From the NCBI GenBank assembly GCA_001701165.1, contig DAAP01000012.1, positions 91,590 to 155,589 of the forward strand: a stretch of 64,000 nucleotides of DNA, written 5' to 3'. Positions within the stretch are counted from its first letter, which is position 1. Each line of letters starts with the position of its first letter. Positions 1-6,981 of the stretch are shown here, in pieces. This DNA comes from Bacteroidales bacterium H4. GTDB taxonomy: Bacteria; Bacteroidota; Bacteroidia; Bacteroidales; Muribaculaceae. The notes beneath the pieces were generated by a model. It made no database searches. It was not told the DNA's origin and saw nothing but the letters and a program-made list of their open reading frames with translations. The translations under genes and the position numbers were made by a program.

Positions 1-82
1 CAAGCTTTGCCGCAACGGAGTTATCGGCGCCCAAGACCGAGGCGAAAACAATTATCGTTGTGATTATAAATCGATTTACCAT
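1..82 (-). CDS. Secreted protein, N-terminal fragment (partial)
   Basis: An ATG on the minus strand at 82 opens a frame that stays open to the window edge. It reads MVNRFIITTIIVFASVLGAD followed by NSVAAKL. The short basic start, hydrophobic core and small residues look like a Sec signal peptide, so the product is probably exported. A Bacteroidetes -7 box lies about 55 bases upstream on the same strand (137-144). Only 27 codons are visible, so the function cannot be told. Confidence 0.6.
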   Translation of the reverse strand, partial: MVNRFIITTIIVFASVLGADNSVAAKL

Positions 83-136
83 TACTTTACATATTTCGGC
101 AGAAAGCCTTACGGCCTCCCATAGGGTTTATACCTA

Positions 137-144
137 CAAAGATA
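137..144 (-). promoter_or_regulatory. -7 box of the partial secreted-protein gene
   Basis: On the minus strand the bases read TATCTTTG, matching the Bacteroidetes TAnnTTTG consensus, about 55 bases before the ATG at 82. No clear -33 TTTG stands at the ideal distance. Confidence 0.45.
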
Positions 145-393
145 CAGACTTTTTTTGGCTAAAGACACATATCATTATCTAAAAAAGTATGTAATCAACT
201 AATTTTAATTATCGGATACATATTTTTACATAAATCAGCACTATTTTCAACGTTTCGTCACCACCTCGCTTCAATCGACACACTCTCCCGAAAACGGACT
301 GTTCCAAAGACTCATTTTTACATATTCTCAATGCTGTATCACATATCAAGTTGTATCCTGTCATTTCAAGTTCCTTAATCCAAATAAAATTCG

Positions 394-401
394 TACCTTT
401 G
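394..401 (+). promoter_or_regulatory. -7 box of the wec operon
   Basis: TACCTTTG matches the Bacteroidetes -7 consensus. The -33 element is not convincing at 19-20 bases. Transcription from here would give a leader of about 110 bases before wecC. Confidence 0.5.
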
Positions 402-402
402 C

Positions 403-442
403 GCCACACTAAGCACGCACGCGCAAAAGCGCCGAGTGTGGC
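403..442 (+). promoter_or_regulatory. Leader hairpin before wecC
   Basis: GCCACACT at 403-410 pairs perfectly with AGTGTGGC at 435-442, and an inner GCGC-AAAA-GCGC (421-432) forms the tip. It begins a few bases after the predicted transcription start, so the RNA would start with a stable stem. A second, imperfect stem may follow at about 449-486. No U-run follows, so it is not a simple terminator. A role in RNA stability or control of the operon is inference. Confidence 0.5.
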
Positions 443-517
443 ATAACCTATGACTTGCCGCAGCCGGCACTGCCAAGCTGCATAATATCGAATATACAAA
501 ACAAAACATAACATTTT

Positions 518-1723
518 ATGAAAGCCTGCTTCATGGGATTGGGCTACATCGGACTGCCCACCGCTATCATTGCCGCCAAACACGGCGTCCACGTCATCGG
601 CGTGGACATCAACGCCGACGTTGTCGCACAGACAAACGCCGGACATCTTCACATCATCGAACCGGGACTGGGTGACCTGCTGCGCGATGTCGTAGCAAAC
701 GGAAGCCTGCATGCACAGACCGCTCCCGAAACCGCCGATGCATTTTTCATCGTAGTGCCCACGCCCTTCAAAGGCGACCACCAACCCGATGTAAGCTATG
801 TCGAAGCCGCCACTCGCGCCGTCATTCCATGCCTCAAAGAAGGCGACCTCTTTGTCATCGAGTCCACTTCGCCCGTAGGCACCACCGAGGCTATGGCCGA
901 AATCATCTTTGCCGAGCGACCCGAACTCAAAGGCAAGATATACATAGCATACTGCCCTGAACGCGTCCTGCCCGGCAACGTTATTTACGAACTGGTGCAC
1001 AACGACCGCGTTATCGGGGGCATCGATGAAGCTTCCACAAAAAAAGCCCAGGCTTTCTACGCACAGTTTGTCCAAGGAACTCTGCATCCCACCAACGCCC
1101 GCACCGCCGAAATGTGTAAGCTCACCGAAAACTCGTCACGCGACGTGCAGATAGCTTTCGCCAACGAGCTGTCCCTGATATGCGACCGCGCAGGCATAAA
1201 TGTCTGGGAACTTATCGCCTTGGCAAACAAGCACCCGCGCGTCAACATCCTGCAACCGGGTTGCGGCGTAGGAGGACACTGCATCGCAGTCGACCCCTAC
1301 TTCCTTACCGCAGCATTCCCCGAGGAAGCGCAGATTATTGCACAGGCACGCGCCATCAACAACCATAAGGCCGATTGGTGTGCACTCAAGACCATCAACG
1401 CCATTCTCCGCTTCAACAACGAACACCACCGTCGTCCGGTTGTGGCCATGATGGGCGTGGCCTTCAAGCCCGACATCGACGACTTGCGCGAGAGCCCGGC
1501 ACGCCATATCATCGATGCCGTAGTCGCAGAGAAACCCGATGCCGAGATCCTGGTAGTCGAGCCAAACGTACCCTCGCACCCCGTATACAAGCTCACCAAC
1601 TACCGCGAAGCCTACGACCGCGCCGATATAGTCGTGTTCCTCACCGCACACACGCCCTTCAAGGGTCTGCCCCAACGCGAGGACAAGGTTATACTCGACT
1701 TCTGCGGCATCTTCAAGAAATAA
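518..1723 (+). CDS. wecC: UDP-N-acetyl-D-mannosamine dehydrogenase
   Basis: Cytoplasmic enzyme that oxidises UDP-ManNAc twice with NAD+ to UDP-ManNAcA, a precursor of surface polysaccharide. The 401 residues are the usual family length. The N-terminal Rossmann fold shows GLGYIG at residues 7-12. The central helix has the family motif TENSSRDVQIAFANELS. The catalytic cysteine lies in GCGVGGHCIAVDPYF at Cys255, and the C-terminal UDP-binding half carries FKPDIDDLRESPA. The next gene starts 5 bases after the stop, and wecB, which makes its substrate, is the third gene. WecC is chosen over UDP-glucose dehydrogenase because of the wecB and wecG neighbours and the overall motif pattern. Confidence 0.93.
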   Translation: MKACFMGLGYIGLPTAIIAAKHGVHVIGVDINADVVAQTNAGHLHIIEPGLGDLLRDVVANGSLHAQTAPETADAFFIVVPTPFKGDHQPDVSYVEAATRAVIPCLKEGDLFVIESTSPVGTTEAMAEIIFAERPELKGKIYIAYCPERVLPGNVIYELVHNDRVIGGIDEASTKKAQAFYAQFVQGTLHPTNARTAEMCKLTENSSRDVQIAFANELSLICDRAGINVWELIALANKHPRVNILQPGCGVGGHCIAVDPYFLTAAFPEEAQIIAQARAINNHKADWCALKTINAILRFNNEHHRRPVVAMMGVAFKPDIDDLRESPARHIIDAVVAEKPDAEILVVEPNVPSHPVYKLTNYREAYDRADIVVFLTAHTPFKGLPQREDKVILDFCGIFKK

Positions 1724-1728
1724 CATCT

Positions 1729-2484
1729 ATGACTCAGACACAAGGCAACGACAGCGCACGCGCGGTCGTCGGCAAAAACGCCGACGACCGCGTGAACCTG
1801 CGCGGAGTCAAAGTACACGCCTTCGACTCGGCCGAAAGCCTTATGGATTATGCCGATGCATATCCCGGAATACTCGTGGCCGTCAACGCCGAGAAGATCT
1901 TGAACGCCAACGCCACCACCCTGCCTATAATCAACAACAACATCGCATATTGCGACGGCTCGGGAGCGGTACTCGCCGCTCGACAAAAAGGAGCCAAAGA
2001 CGCTGTCAAAATAGCCGGGTGTGAGCTGTGGCTGCACATCATCGACAGACACCACGCCGACCGCACATTCTACATCGTTGGAGCCACCCCGGAAGTACAC
2101 GCCAAGACCATAGAAGGCCTGCGCCAACGCTATCCCGACATACGCATCGTAGGACACCGTGACGGATACATCCGCGACGATGCCCAACGAGAGGCTCTCA
2201 TAGACGATGTAGCCGAAAAAAAACCGGATATAGTATTCGTCGCCATGGGCTCGCCTAAGCAGGAAATACTTATGGCCGATATGCAGCGCCGACAGCCTAA
2301 AGCCATATATCAGGGCTTGGGCGGAAGCTTCGACGTCTTCACCGGCACAGTGGCACGCGCACCTCGCTGGTGGATAGACCACAATCTCGAATTTGCATAT
2401 CGTCTCATACGCCAGCCTCGGCGAATCACACGCAACTTCAAATTCATCCGCTACGCCTGGTGGCTGCTTTGGCACAAATTCTGA
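1729..2484 (+). CDS. WecG/TagA/CpsF family glycosyltransferase
   Basis: Predicted GT26 enzyme that transfers N-acetylmannosamine or its uronic acid onto a lipid-linked acceptor at the inner face of the cytoplasmic membrane. From the ATG at 1729 the product has 251 residues, the normal size; the open frame runs further upstream only inside wecC. Family signatures are present: FYIVGATPEVHAKTIEGL, then PDIVFVAMGSPKQE, and a C-terminal basic, aromatic tail with APRWWIDHNLEFAYRL and RRITR that probably sits at the membrane. Between wecC and wecB it completes a make-oxidise-transfer set for ManNAc(A). Whether it uses ManNAc (TagA-like) or ManNAcA (WecG-like) cannot be read from sequence; wecC next door favours ManNAcA. 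Confidence 0.88.
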   Translation: MTQTQGNDSARAVVGKNADDRVNLRGVKVHAFDSAESLMDYADAYPGILVAVNAEKILNANATTLPIINNNIAYCDGSGAVLAARQKGAKDAVKIAGCELWLHIIDRHHADRTFYIVGATPEVHAKTIEGLRQRYPDIRIVGHRDGYIRDDAQREALIDDVAEKKPDIVFVAMGSPKQEILMADMQRRQPKAIYQGLGGSFDVFTGTVARAPRWWIDHNLEFAYRLIRQPRRITRNFKFIRYAWWLLWHKF

Positions 2485-2617
2485 CAACCGGACACCGAAC
2501 AGTACAACAACCTGAGCCCGACAATCGACAATCGAGGTATCCCACCGCCCAATCCGTCAGTCATATATGTTCCTCCAAGTTATGACACGGAATAAGACAA
2601 CACAAATTCCAGCCGAT

Positions 2618-3784
2618 ATGAAAAAGAAAATAATGCCCGTCTTCGGCACACGCCCCGAAGCCATCAAAATGGCACCTCTGGTCAAAGCACTCGAGGCCGC
2701 CTCGGACCGCTACGACACCGTGGTAACCGTCACCGGCCAACACCGAGAGATGCTCGACCAGGTCCTCGGACTATTTGAAATAGTACCGCAACACGATCTT
2801 GATATCATGCGGCCGGGTCAAGACCTCTTCGATGTCACCATACGCATCCTCGATGGCATGCGTCAGGTTTTGGCCGATGAGAAACCCGACCTGGTGCTGG
2901 TACACGGCGATACAGCCACCTCCACTGCTGCCGCACTCGCCGCATTCTACTGCCGCATACCTGTGGGACACGTCGAAGCCGGATTGCGCACGGGCGACAT
3001 TTACGCCCCATGGCCCGAAGAAATGAACAGACGCCTCACCGGCCGTCTGGCCACCATGCACTTCGCACCAACCGAAGCGGCTCGTCTCAATCTTCTGCGC
3101 GAGAACGTCGATTCTTCGGCAATCACCGTCACGGGCAATACTGTCATTGACGCCTTGGACATCGTAGTATCCAAGCTAAAAGCCGATGCCGAATTGCGCA
3201 CATCCACCGCCAAATTGCTCAAGGAACGCGGATACGACACAGCACGACTCAACGACGGCACACGGCGTCTGGTACTCATAACCGGACACCGACGCGAAAA
3301 CTTCGGCGACGGCTTTCTCGACATATGCCACGCCATACGCGACCTCGCTGCCAAATATCCCGACGTCGATTTCGTATACCCCATGCACCTCAACCCCAAT
3401 GTCCGCCGACCCATCGCACAAGTATTCCCCAAAGAAGACTCACCGGCCAACGTCTTCTTTATCGAGCCGTTGGACTACCTACCCTTTGTATACATGATGA
3501 CACGCAGCCACATCATACTCACCGACAGCGGTGGCATCCAAGAGGAAGCTCCATCGCTGGGCAAACCGGTACTGGTGATGCGTACCGTCACCGAGCGCCC
3601 CGAAGCCCTCGAAGCCGGCACAATACACCTGGTAGGCACTGACCGAGCCAAAATCGTCGACACTGCATCGCTGTACCTCGACGACGAAGACGAATACCAA
3701 CGACACGCATCCATAGCCAATCCCTACGGAGACGGCAAAGCATGCAGCCGCATCATCGCATACATCGACAGCCACCTCCGATAA
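2618..3784 (+). CDS. wecB: UDP-N-acetylglucosamine 2-epimerase (non-hydrolysing)
   Basis: Interconverts UDP-GlcNAc and UDP-ManNAc in the cytoplasm, feeding the dehydrogenase two genes upstream. The start at 2618 gives MKKKIMPVFGTRPEAIKMAP, the typical family beginning; upstream ATGs at 2567 and 2582 would add a non-conserved leader. The product has 388 residues. Family motifs include TGQHREMLDQVL, VHGDTATSTAAALAAF, GHVEAGLRTGD, WPEEMNRRLT and, near the C terminus, DSGGIQEEAPSLGKPVLVMR with the following RPEA. It lies 133 bases after the glycosyltransferase gene with no promoter box seen, so it is probably in the same transcript. Confidence 0.95.
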   Translation: MKKKIMPVFGTRPEAIKMAPLVKALEAASDRYDTVVTVTGQHREMLDQVLGLFEIVPQHDLDIMRPGQDLFDVTIRILDGMRQVLADEKPDLVLVHGDTATSTAAALAAFYCRIPVGHVEAGLRTGDIYAPWPEEMNRRLTGRLATMHFAPTEAARLNLLRENVDSSAITVTGNTVIDALDIVVSKLKADAELRTSTAKLLKERGYDTARLNDGTRRLVLITGHRRENFGDGFLDICHAIRDLAAKYPDVDFVYPMHLNPNVRRPIAQVFPKEDSPANVFFIEPLDYLPFVYMMTRSHIILTDSGGIQEEAPSLGKPVLVMRTVTERPEALEAGTIHLVGTDRAKIVDTASLYLDDEDEYQRHASIANPYGDGKACSRIIAYIDSHLR

Positions 3785-3788
3785 AGGG

Positions 3789-3824
3789 CTCAAAGACCTT
3801 AAAGGCCCTAAGGCTCTTAAAAGT
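3789..3824 (+). repeat. Degenerate 9-bp tandem repeat
   Basis: Four consecutive 9-base units lie between wecB and the methyltransferase gene: CTCAAAGAC, CTTAAAGGC, CCTAAGGCT, CTTAAAAGT. The consensus is close to CTTAAAGGC. The stretch can also fold weakly. Similar 9-base periodicity is seen at 40968-41003. Confidence 0.45.
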
Positions 3825-3857
3825 CCCTACTTCCACGAAAAATTGCCCCGACAGGAA

Positions 3858-4796
3858 ATGCTCTACATCTCCGACATCCACGATGAGCGCATACAAATGT
3901 TTGCGCACATGACCGAAACGCAATTGCGTCACGGACAGAGTGGTGACGGAAACGGGCTGTTCATAGTCGAAAGTCCAAAGGTCATAGCCGTGGCCTTGGC
4001 ACACGGCTACCGGCCCGAGGCATTACTGTGCGAACAGCGACACATCCACGGCGATGCAGCCGAAATAATTGCCGCCCTGCCACAAGACACACCCGTGTAT
4101 ACCGGCGACCGAAACACCCTGGCTGCCTTGACAGGTTACACCCTGACACGCGGAGTGCTGTGCGCTATGCGCCGTCCCGCGCCTCGCAGCGATGTCGAAG
4201 TATGCCGCGATGCACGACGAGTCGCCGTCATAGATGGTGTGTGCGACACCACCAATACCGGAGCGATATTCCGCAGTGCCGCCGCACTGGGCATGGACGC
4301 TGTACTACTCACACCGGGGTCGTGCGACCCCTTTAATCGTCGCTGCGTGCGCGTATCTATGGGCGGTGTATTCCTTGTGCCCTGGGCCTACATCCAAGGC
4401 AACGACACAATCGCAAGGCTGCACCAACTCGGGTTAGACACAGCCGCTCTTGCGCTTCGCGGCAACGACACCGCTCTTGACGACCCACGACTGACACAAC
4501 GGCAACGTCTGGCTCTTATTGTGGGCACTGAAGGCGAAAGGCTCGACCCCAAAGTCATCAATGCCGCCGATTTCACCGTGCGCATACCCATGCACCGCGG
4601 TGCCGACTCGCTCAACGTCGCCGCTGCCGCAGCCATCGCCTTCTGGCAATTGCGCAATCGCGACATCCATAACGGCGAAAGCGGCCCTGGCTTTTATATC
4701 CCCGACGTATCGGCTGTACACGATGCCGGCAACGCCGATGCATCCCCGCGCCTCACCGACCTCTACTCCACAAACGACACTTACACAGGCAAATGA
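3858..4796 (+). CDS. TrmH/SpoU family RNA 2'-O-methyltransferase
   Basis: Predicted SPOUT-fold enzyme that methylates a ribose 2'-OH of rRNA or tRNA using S-adenosylmethionine. An N-terminal substrate-binding part (residues about 1-100) precedes the knotted domain with the three SpoU motifs: NTGAIFRSAAALG, IVGTEGERL and IPMHRGADSLNVAAAAAIAF. The ATG at 3858 (312 residues) gives MLYISDIHDERIQ; a TTG at 3843 would add five residues and is less likely. The last four bases overlap the start of the permease gene (ATGA), so the two are translationally coupled although their jobs are unrelated. The target nucleotide cannot be told. Confidence 0.85.
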   Translation: MLYISDIHDERIQMFAHMTETQLRHGQSGDGNGLFIVESPKVIAVALAHGYRPEALLCEQRHIHGDAAEIIAALPQDTPVYTGDRNTLAALTGYTLTRGVLCAMRRPAPRSDVEVCRDARRVAVIDGVCDTTNTGAIFRSAAALGMDAVLLTPGSCDPFNRRCVRVSMGGVFLVPWAYIQGNDTIARLHQLGLDTAALALRGNDTALDDPRLTQRQRLALIVGTEGERLDPKVINAADFTVRIPMHRGADSLNVAAAAAIAFWQLRNRDIHNGESGPGFYIPDVSAVHDAGNADASPRLTDLYSTNDTYTGK

Positions 4797-5794
4797 ACCG
4801 ACGATATACCATAGCCATGTTCACAGCCATCGCCATCGCCGCAATCGCTGCCATAGCTGCCATGGTGTGCGGGTCGGTGCACATCCCGACCTCGGAAGTA
4901 CTGTCCATACTCACAGGCCACACTCCGGACAAGGACACCTGGGGACACATTATACTTGACCTGCGACTGCCGGCAGTAATCACGGCTGTACTCGCCGGAA
5001 TGTCCCTGGCCGTGGCCGGCCTGCTGATGCAAACCATATTCGCCAACCCACTGGCCGGGCCCTCCATCATGGGCGTCAGCTCGGGCGCCAGCCTGGGCGT
5101 TGCCGTGCTTGTTCTGCTATTCGGCGCCGGCACCGGGGCCGTGGTCTCAGGAGCAATACTCGGCGCCATGGCTGTTGTAGTCCTCCTTGTAGCTTTGGCC
5201 GGAATACTGCGCAGCGGTGTAATGCTCCTTATCGTCGGAATCCTCATCAGCTATCTGTCCTCTTCGGCCATTATACTGCTCAACTACGCCGCCTCGGAAC
5301 AAAGCGTACACACCTATGTTCTGTGGGGCATGGGTACATTTTCAGACACCTCGTGGGACCGAATGGCCGTGCCCGCTGCCATCACCACCATCGGCATGTG
5401 TGCAGCTGTATTCATGGCCAAAGGCCTCAACGCCATGCTCATGGGCGAAAATTACGCCGCCAATTTGGGCGTACGTGTCTGGGCCTTGCGCGCTTGGGCC
5501 CTGCTCACTGCCGGCACCCTCACTGCCGTCACCACCGCCTACTGCGGCCCTATAGCATTCATAGGCCTGGCCGTACCACACATCGCACGTCTCGCTTTAG
5601 GCTCCACCAACCACCACCGACTGCTGCCACTTACAATGGCCTGCGGTGCCGCAACGGCTCTGCTGACGTTGTGGATGTGCACGCTGCCTTCTCGCTGGGG
5701 TGCCGTACCCGTCAACGCCATAACCCCGATAATCGGCGTCCCAGTCATCATCTACATCATCCTCAACCACCGCCGCATTGCCTACTTCAACTGA
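4793..5794 (+). CDS. FecCD-family ABC transporter permease
   Basis: Inner-membrane subunit of an importer for iron-siderophore, haem or cobalamin. The 333 residues contain about ten hydrophobic segments, starting with a run of Ala/Ile near residues 6-28. FecCD signatures are clear: GVSSGASLGVAVLVL, GPIAFIGLAVPHIARL and, near the end, a VNAITPIIGVPVIIYIIL segment matching the usual GAPFF region. It overlaps the methyltransferase by 4 bases and the ATPase gene by 17. The usual substrate-binding lipoprotein gene is not adjacent; a FecB-like gene lies at 59980-61146. Substrate is not determinable from these subunits. Confidence 0.9.
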   Translation: MNRRYTIAMFTAIAIAAIAAIAAMVCGSVHIPTSEVLSILTGHTPDKDTWGHIILDLRLPAVITAVLAGMSLAVAGLLMQTIFANPLAGPSIMGVSSGASLGVAVLVLLFGAGTGAVVSGAILGAMAVVVLLVALAGILRSGVMLLIVGILISYLSSSAIILLNYAASEQSVHTYVLWGMGTFSDTSWDRMAVPAAITTIGMCAAVFMAKGLNAMLMGENYAANLGVRVWALRAWALLTAGTLTAVTTAYCGPIAFIGLAVPHIARLALGSTNHHRLLPLTMACGAATALLTLWMCTLPSRWGAVPVNAITPIIGVPVIIYIILNHRRIAYFN

Positions 5795-6638
5795 CAGACA
5801 AGACACATCCACTCGCACACGAGATACGGATACGCGTGCCGAACAAACCGGGCATCGGGACGCCGGACTCGCCTCCGACGGACTCACAGCCGGATACATA
5901 CACGGACATCGACGCATCCCCATAGTCTCCGATGTCACCTTCGCGATACCGCCTGCACACTTCACCGTCATGGTGGGACGTAATGGCAGCGGCAAGTCCA
6001 CGCTGCTGCGCACCCTTGCAGGCATCCAAGCACCCCTGGACGGACGCGTGACCATACACGGTTGCGAAGTACGCGGCATAGGCTCGCGTCGGCTTGCTCG
6101 CCTAATCGCCATGGTATTTCCCACAGCTGTCGGCACAGGCGCCGGAGCTCTCACCGTCTACGAAGCCACCGCCCTCGGACGTCATCCCCATACAGGAATT
6201 ACCGGACACTTGAGTGACGTTGACCGACACGTTATACGCGAAGCCATCGAGGCCGTGGGGCTGTCCCATAAAGCCGATACGCCACTGGCTGCGCTAAGCG
6301 ACGGGTTACGCCAAAAAGCCATGATTGCACGCGCGTTAGCACAACAGACACCGGTAATAATCATGGACGAGCCCACGGCGTTTTTAGACGTGCCATCGCG
6401 CCATGCCCTGATGGACTTGGTGGCCGAAATGGCACATCGGCACGGACGCACTGTACTATTGTCCACCCACGACATGGCACCGGCACTGGAAGCCGGCGCC
6501 GACAGTGTCATCGTCGTCGAGGCAGGACATGCCTCGATGCACAGCGCCGACAACGCCAACGAAGCTCTGGCTGCTCTATATGCCGATGACGGTATCACTT
6601 ATGACCCTGACGCTTACGATTTCAGACCCGTCAAATAA
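5778..6638 (+). CDS. FecE/BtuD-like ABC transporter ATPase
   Basis: ATP-hydrolysing subunit that would pair with the preceding permease. Walker A GRNGSGKST is at residues 67-75, the signature is LSDGLRQK (the FecE-type variant of LSGGQ), Walker B is VIIMDEPTAFLD and the switch histidine is in LLSTHDMA. The only usual start codon before the ABC domain is TTG at 5778, inside the permease gene; the frame is closed upstream of it. This start gives an odd Thr/Asp/Arg-rich extension of about 30 residues that is not part of the fold. The 17-base overlap implies coupled translation. A probable terminator follows at 6656-6704. Confidence 0.87.
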   Translation: MPTSTDRQDTSTRTRDTDTRAEQTGHRDAGLASDGLTAGYIHGHRRIPIVSDVTFAIPPAHFTVMVGRNGSGKSTLLRTLAGIQAPLDGRVTIHGCEVRGIGSRRLARLIAMVFPTAVGTGAGALTVYEATALGRHPHTGITGHLSDVDRHVIREAIEAVGLSHKADTPLAALSDGLRQKAMIARALAQQTPVIIMDEPTAFLDVPSRHALMDLVAEMAHRHGRTVLLSTHDMAPALEAGADSVIVVEAGHASMHSADNANEALAALYADDGITYDPDAYDFRPVK

Positions 6639-6655
6639 CCGACAATACACATCCG

Positions 6656-6704
6656 AAGGAGTGCACAGTCCAAACACTTACACATGCTCAACACTCCCTT
6701 TTTC
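6656..6704 (+). terminator. Terminator after the ABC transporter genes
   Basis: AAGGAGTG at 6656-6663 pairs with CACTCCCTT at 6692-6700 with one bulged base, and the right arm runs straight into a T tract. It lies 18 bases after the ATPase stop. Confidence 0.5.
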
Positions 6705-6741
6705 CCGGATTTGGCCGTTAATCCACATTTTAATATATGGT

Positions 6742-6761
6742 TATATGTGTTAAAACATATA
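6742..6761. promoter_or_regulatory. AT-rich palindrome upstream of the efflux operon
   Basis: TATATGT at 6742-6748 and ACATATA at 6755-6761 form a perfect 7-base inverted repeat with a 6-base spacer, about 80 bases upstream of the predicted efflux promoter. Such a site could bind a dimeric repressor, but no regulator gene is adjacent. Confidence 0.3.
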
Positions 6762-6844
6762 AATTGTAGCCAAATACTCCAATTTTAAGGCATTATTGGC
6801 CGATATTTCCATTGTGCAACCAATACACATAGTCCATTTTATCG

Positions 6845-6852
6845 TAACTTTG
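6845..6852 (+). promoter_or_regulatory. -7 box of the RND efflux operon
   Basis: TAACTTTG matches the Bacteroidetes -7 consensus, 130 bases before the adaptor start. No clear -33 TTTG stands 19-20 bases upstream. Confidence 0.45.
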
Positions 6853-6883
6853 CATCATGGTTTGCCGCGAATTATCGCATCGG

Positions 6884-6908
6884 CATTTTTTGCTGTACGC
6901 AAAAAATG
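6884..6908 (+). promoter_or_regulatory. Leader hairpin of the efflux operon
   Basis: CATTTTTTGC (6884-6893) and GCAAAAAATG (6899-6908) pair perfectly over 10 bases around a 5-base loop. It would lie about 25 bases into the transcript. The T-run is inside the stem, so it does not look like an intrinsic terminator. Confidence 0.45.
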
Positions 6909-6981
6909 TTACGCAAACTCGCACCCATGACACAACGACAAACCGAACAATAACAGACAATACAAAACTCACATTATAATA

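Larger units (their letters stand above)
83..517. other. Divergent intergenic region with structured leader
   Basis: This 435-base gap separates the partial minus-strand gene from wecC. It holds a minus-strand -7 box (137-144), a plus-strand -7 box (394-401) and, downstream of the latter, a strong inverted repeat in the untranslated leader of wecC. An AT-rich segment lies between about 150 and 240. I see no gene in it. Confidence 0.6.
6639..6981. other. Intergenic region before the efflux operon
   Basis: This 343-base gap holds a likely terminator for the ABC genes (6656-6704), an AT-rich palindrome (6742-6761), two copies of TTGGCCGnTA in direct orientation (6711 and 6796), a -7 box (6845-6852) and a leader hairpin (6884-6908). 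No gene is seen. Confidence 0.55.

Noticed and set aside
1375..1728. Upstream extension of the glycosyltransferase frame
   Set aside because: It overlaps wecC and is Arg/Pro/His-rich shadow sequence; the ATG at 1729 gives the normal family length.
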